Under the pieces are notes generated by a model. The model saw nothing but the letters and a program-made list of their open reading frames with translations, was not told the DNA's origin and ran no database searches. From JANRKG01 sp033763635 (GTDB lineage Bacteria > Cyanobacteriota > Cyanobacteriia > GCF-001939115): a DNA stretch of 5,904 nucleotides. Positions 5,378-5,904 of the stretch are shown piece by piece (position 1 is the stretch's first letter; every line of letters begins with the position of its first letter). Location: NCBI GenBank assembly GCA_033763635.1, contig JANRKG010000395.1, forward strand, positions 1-5,904, given 5' to 3'. The position numbers were made by a program, and so were the translations under genes.

Positions 5378-5904
5378 ATGAAAATTCATCAGGACAGCCC
5401 CCCAGAAGAGGTACAAATTCAGATTGTGCCGCTCATCGATGTGATCTTCTGCATTCTAGTGTTCTTTATCCTGGCTTCCCTGCAACTCACCCGTCAACAA
5501 GCGGCAATTAGTGTGGATCTGCCGACTGCGACGACGGGAGTTCCTCAGCAGCGGGACATGATTTTGGTGAGTGTCAGCAATGGGGTCATCTACATTGATC
5601 AGCAGCCTGTCACATTGGACCAGTTGAGACAACAATTGGTGGGGTATCGACAATTAAACCCGAATGGATTGATGGTGCTATATGCGCCCAAGGATGCGGT
5701 CTATGCTGAGGTGGTGCAGGTGCTGGATGTCCTGCGATCGGTTGGGGGCGATCGGGTTGCCCTCGCCACTCGTCAGGAAGCACCAGACGCTGCAACTCCG
5801 ATTACTCCTGGGTTGCCAACCACTCCGGGATCTTTGCCAGGAACAACGTCTCCCTATCCCTTGCCCGGTTCTTCCCTGCCCGGTTCTTCCCTGCCCGGTT
5901 CTTC
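5378..5904 (+). CDS. exbD: ExbD/TolR family biopolymer transport protein (3' partial)
   Basis: 175 full codons are visible and the frame runs off the window. The start ATG 5378 is the first possible, because TGA at 5369-5371 closes the frame upstream. There is no Shine-Dalgarno, so translation may depend on exbB. A short cytoplasmic end is followed by one membrane segment (about 17-35, VPLIDVIFCILVFFILAS) carrying the proton-handling Asp21. The periplasmic domain then has VDLPTA, ILVSVSNGVIYIDQQPV, LMVLYAPKDAVYAEVVQVLDVLRSVG and VALAT (to about residue 129), the complete ExbD fold. Beyond that is an unusual Pro/Gly/Ser/Thr-rich tail that turns into tandem LPGSS from residue 162. ExbD usually ends soon after the folded domain, so this tail is an addition. 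It works with the preceding ExbB in an inner-membrane motor. Confidence 0.92.
   Translation, partial: MKIHQDSPPEEVQIQIVPLIDVIFCILVFFILASLQLTRQQAAISVDLPTATTGVPQQRDMILVSVSNGVIYIDQQPVTLDQLRQQLVGYRQLNPNGLMVLYAPKDAVYAEVVQVLDVLRSVGGDRVALATRQEAPDAATPITPGLPTTPGSLPGTTSPYPLPGSSLPGSSLPGS
5861..5904 (+). repeat. 15-bp tandem repeat encoding LPGSS, cut by the window end
   Basis: TTGCCCGGTTCTTCC (5861-5875) is followed by CTGCCCGGTTCTTCC (5876-5890) and by 14 bases of a third copy (5891-5904). The copies are identical except for the first base of the first unit. The period is a multiple of three, so copy-number change keeps the reading frame. Upstream, LPTTPGSLPGTTSPYP looks like older, diverged units. 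Confidence 0.93.

Overview
The window looks like chromosomal DNA from a cyanobacterium. Three perfect HIP1 octamers (GCGATCGC) and many CGATCG-core variants are present. The gene set also fits: a Ycf52/plastid-type GNAT acetyltransferase, a Tic22-like protein with a signal peptide, and an ExbB/ExbD pair. A filamentous, Leptolyngbya-like lineage is plausible from the style of the intergenic repeats, but that is inference. No phage, transposase, CRISPR or toxin-antitoxin gene is visible, and I see no clearly new multi-gene system.

Layout. (1) 1-270: the C-terminal part of a GNAT acetyltransferase that begins upstream of the window. (2) 271-947: gene-poor. It holds a candidate promoter, a complete tRNA-Pro(UGG), five perfect copies of a 14-bp repeat starting 3 nt behind the tRNA, an unexplained small reading frame with one in-frame stop, a candidate promoter inside that frame, a short dyad and a 13-bp tandem repeat. 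(3) 948-1754: a tic22-like gene, followed by a strong hairpin at 1774-1798 that probably ends its transcript. (4) 1856-3411: prmC and a tsaC/sua5-type gene sharing one base (TAATG), so probably translationally coupled. (5) 3466-4476, minus strand: a UDP-glucuronate 4-epimerase-like gene, convergent with tsaC. (6) 4477-4629: a divergent intergenic region with small dyads. (7) 4630-5904: exbB followed by exbD. exbD runs off the window inside a 15-bp tandem repeat that encodes LPGSS.

How the genes relate. PrmC methylates the GGQ glutamine of release factors, and TsaC makes the threonylcarbamoyl-AMP used for tRNA t6A, so both serve decoding and translation. The tRNA-Pro gene nearby is also translational but is a separate unit. 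The Tic22-like protein, the nucleotide-sugar epimerase and the ExbB/ExbD motor all concern the cell envelope (outer-membrane biogenesis, surface polysaccharide precursors, energised outer-membrane transport). They lie on different transcripts, so this may be coincidence. The most useful new observations are the repeats, the ExbD tail and three start-site corrections (tsaC, the epimerase, exbD).
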